From Hyphomicrobiales bacterium (GTDB lineage Bacteria; Pseudomonadota; Alphaproteobacteria; Rhizobiales; JAJFHC01): a DNA stretch of 53,767 nucleotides. The first letter of the stretch is position 1; each line of letters opens with the position of its first letter. Positions 52,775 through 53,767 of the stretch are shown piece by piece. The position numbers were made by a program, and so were the translations under genes. The DNA lies in contig JAJFHC010000109.1 of NCBI GenBank assembly GCA_021775835.1, positions 1-53,767 of the forward strand. The letters run 5' to 3'. Below the pieces are notes generated by a model. The model saw nothing but the letters and a program-made list of their open reading frames with translations, did not search any database and was not told the origin of the DNA.

Positions 52775-53767
52775 GCATCAACAAATTTTTGAGAGGCGAT
52801 CCTGTCGTCTTGAGACGCATACTGGGCACTGATGCTCTTGCAGTATTCGTACGTATATTTGGCTGGTCTACGTTGACCGCCCTCGTTGTCTTTCTGTTGA
52901 ACAATGTACTCACCGTATGGTTCGGCTGGCCGGGTGCTTTCCATTTTGACAACAACAGTGCCGGTACTCTGTCATGGTTGCAGTCTGCCCTGTATGCAGC
53001 CGCCCTATTTTGCGCGACGGTGTTTGTTTTGAAACACCGCAAACGTTCACTCCGAACTGAGAGTGAACAGATTTCACGAATATGTGCATTTGTGATACGC
53101 GCTGCATTTTGGGCAACATTGGTGGTCGGTTTGGTCGATATGAGTCTTTCGGCCTTGCGCGCAACAGAGTTGCTTGACAATTTTGTGGGGAATGCGCTCG
53201 CCGGGGACCTCGCCAATGCCAGGTTTCGTGGTCTTTTTGTTCATATGCCTCTAATTGCATTGTCGATCGTGGTTGCTGCGTTCACACGTGCCCTCGGCTT
53301 CGCCTGGCTCGGGCTGCTCATTGTCGTGGTGGAATTGGAGATCGTGATGTTCCGCTTCATCTTCTCTTACGAGCAGGCATTCATGGGTGACCTCGTGCGG
53401 TTTTGGTACTCCGCTCTGTTTCTTTTTGCCTGCGCCAACACCCTGCACGAAGAAGGCCATGTCCGAGTCGATGTGCTCTACGCAAACTTCTCGTCCAAAA
53501 CCAAGGGGCTCGTAAATGCGTTCGGGACAATTCTGTTCGGGATCCCGCTCTGTTGGGTGATCTTGACTATAGGAATGGCCCAAAAGACCAGCATCATCAA
53601 CGGCGCTCTTCTGGGCTTTGAGACGACAGGCATCGGTTATGGAATGTTCGTCAAGTATTTGATGTCGGTCTTCCTAGGGATCTTTGCAATCTCAATGCTG
53701 ATTCAATTCGTCAGTTATCTATTTGGTGCTGTTGCGGACTACCGCGGTGAACAAGACGGACACGGCC
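52762..53767 (+). CDS. TRAP transporter small permease subunit (DctQ-like), cut by window end
   Basis: At least 335 residues visible, open at the right edge. Starts are possible at 52762, 52768 or the GTG at 52771. There are many hydrophobic helices. The C-terminal half has LVRFWYSALFLFACANTLHEEGHVRVDVLYANF; the element HEEGHVRVDVLY is the DctQ hallmark. The N-terminal ~190 residues form an extra membrane region, larger than classical DctQ (about 160-200 residues). It would form, with a DctM and a DctP, a solute:Na+ symporter. Partners lie outside the window. Confidence 0.8.
   Translation, partial: MFMVSINKFLRGDPVVLRRILGTDALAVFVRIFGWSTLTALVVFLLNNVLTVWFGWPGAFHFDNNSAGTLSWLQSALYAAALFCATVFVLKHRKRSLRTESEQISRICAFVIRAAFWATLVVGLVDMSLSALRATELLDNFVGNALAGDLANARFRGLFVHMPLIALSIVVAAFTRALGFAWLGLLIVVVELEIVMFRFIFSYEQAFMGDLVRFWYSALFLFACANTLHEEGHVRVDVLYANFSSKTKGLVNAFGTILFGIPLCWVILTIGMAQKTSIINGALLGFETTGIGYGMFVKYLMSVFLGIFAISMLIQFVSYLFGAVADYRGEQDGHG

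Overview
The window reads as a piece of an alphaproteobacterial chromosome, probably from a Hyphomicrobiales-like marine or soil organism. Supporting genes are the aerobic cobaltochelatase pair cobS/cobT, FdxA, CarD, an RpoH-type sigma factor and a SUV3-like helicase next to an S4 protein, with L28 and DUF3108 genes in the same order I associate with this class. A long metal-resistance island follows, entered through a tRNA-Arg gene. The taxonomic placement is inferred from gene content only.

Layout. (1) 1-19.5 kb is ordinary, fairly GC-rich chromosome: start of an ABC substrate-binding protein, a retropepsin-like protein, a cyanide-insensitive-type bd oxidase (cydA/cydB), a PQQ-type sugar dehydrogenase homologue, an SDR, cobS-cobT-phytase-like, rpmB, DUF3108, helicase, S4 protein, fdxA, carD, rpoH and a thermonuclease. 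(2) At 19,530 a tRNA-Arg(CCU) gene is intact only through its anticodon stem, then turns into a tyrosine-integrase element (integrase, AlpA-like protein, small ICE-type genes, a ParE-like toxin with a nonsense-interrupted antitoxin). (3) 23.9-29.5 kb: a CcdA-like/MFS pair and a mer operon (merR divergent from merT-merP-orf-merF-merA-orf). (4) 29.9-36.7 kb: a tightly coupled copper/electron-transfer module (multicopper oxidase, two cytochromes c, DUF411, a 47-residue Met-rich membrane peptide, CcmG, two TlpA proteins, CcdA). (5) 36.7-44.7 kb: a foreign-looking block with a 2,193-residue RHS/VCBS/LamG protein followed by related small membrane-protein genes behind duplicated, apparently leaderless promoters. 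(6) 44.8-52.4 kb: a Zn/Cd/Pb P-type ATPase, a caspase-like/OmpA pair bounded by diverged direct repeats and broken IS3 and PBP1A pieces, an HEXXH protein and a second MerR-family regulator. (7) The window ends inside a TRAP transporter small permease gene.

How it fits together. Both MerR regulators sit beside promoters with the 19-bp spacer diagnostic of MerR control. Three of these share the dyad CTCTAGT-N-ACTwGAG and predict a small regulon of the second regulator: the P-type ATPase, the HEXXH protein and a locus just upstream of the TRAP gene. In the mer operon Hg(II) would be captured by MerP, carried in by MerT/MerF and reduced by MerA. In the copper module the oxidase would act in the periplasm with cytochrome c partners matured by the encoded CcdA/TlpA/CcmG thiol relay. 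The RHS block has no visible link to metals and looks like a separate acquisition; an assembly join should be excluded first. No relaxase, type IV secretion gene, CRISPR array or rRNA was seen.
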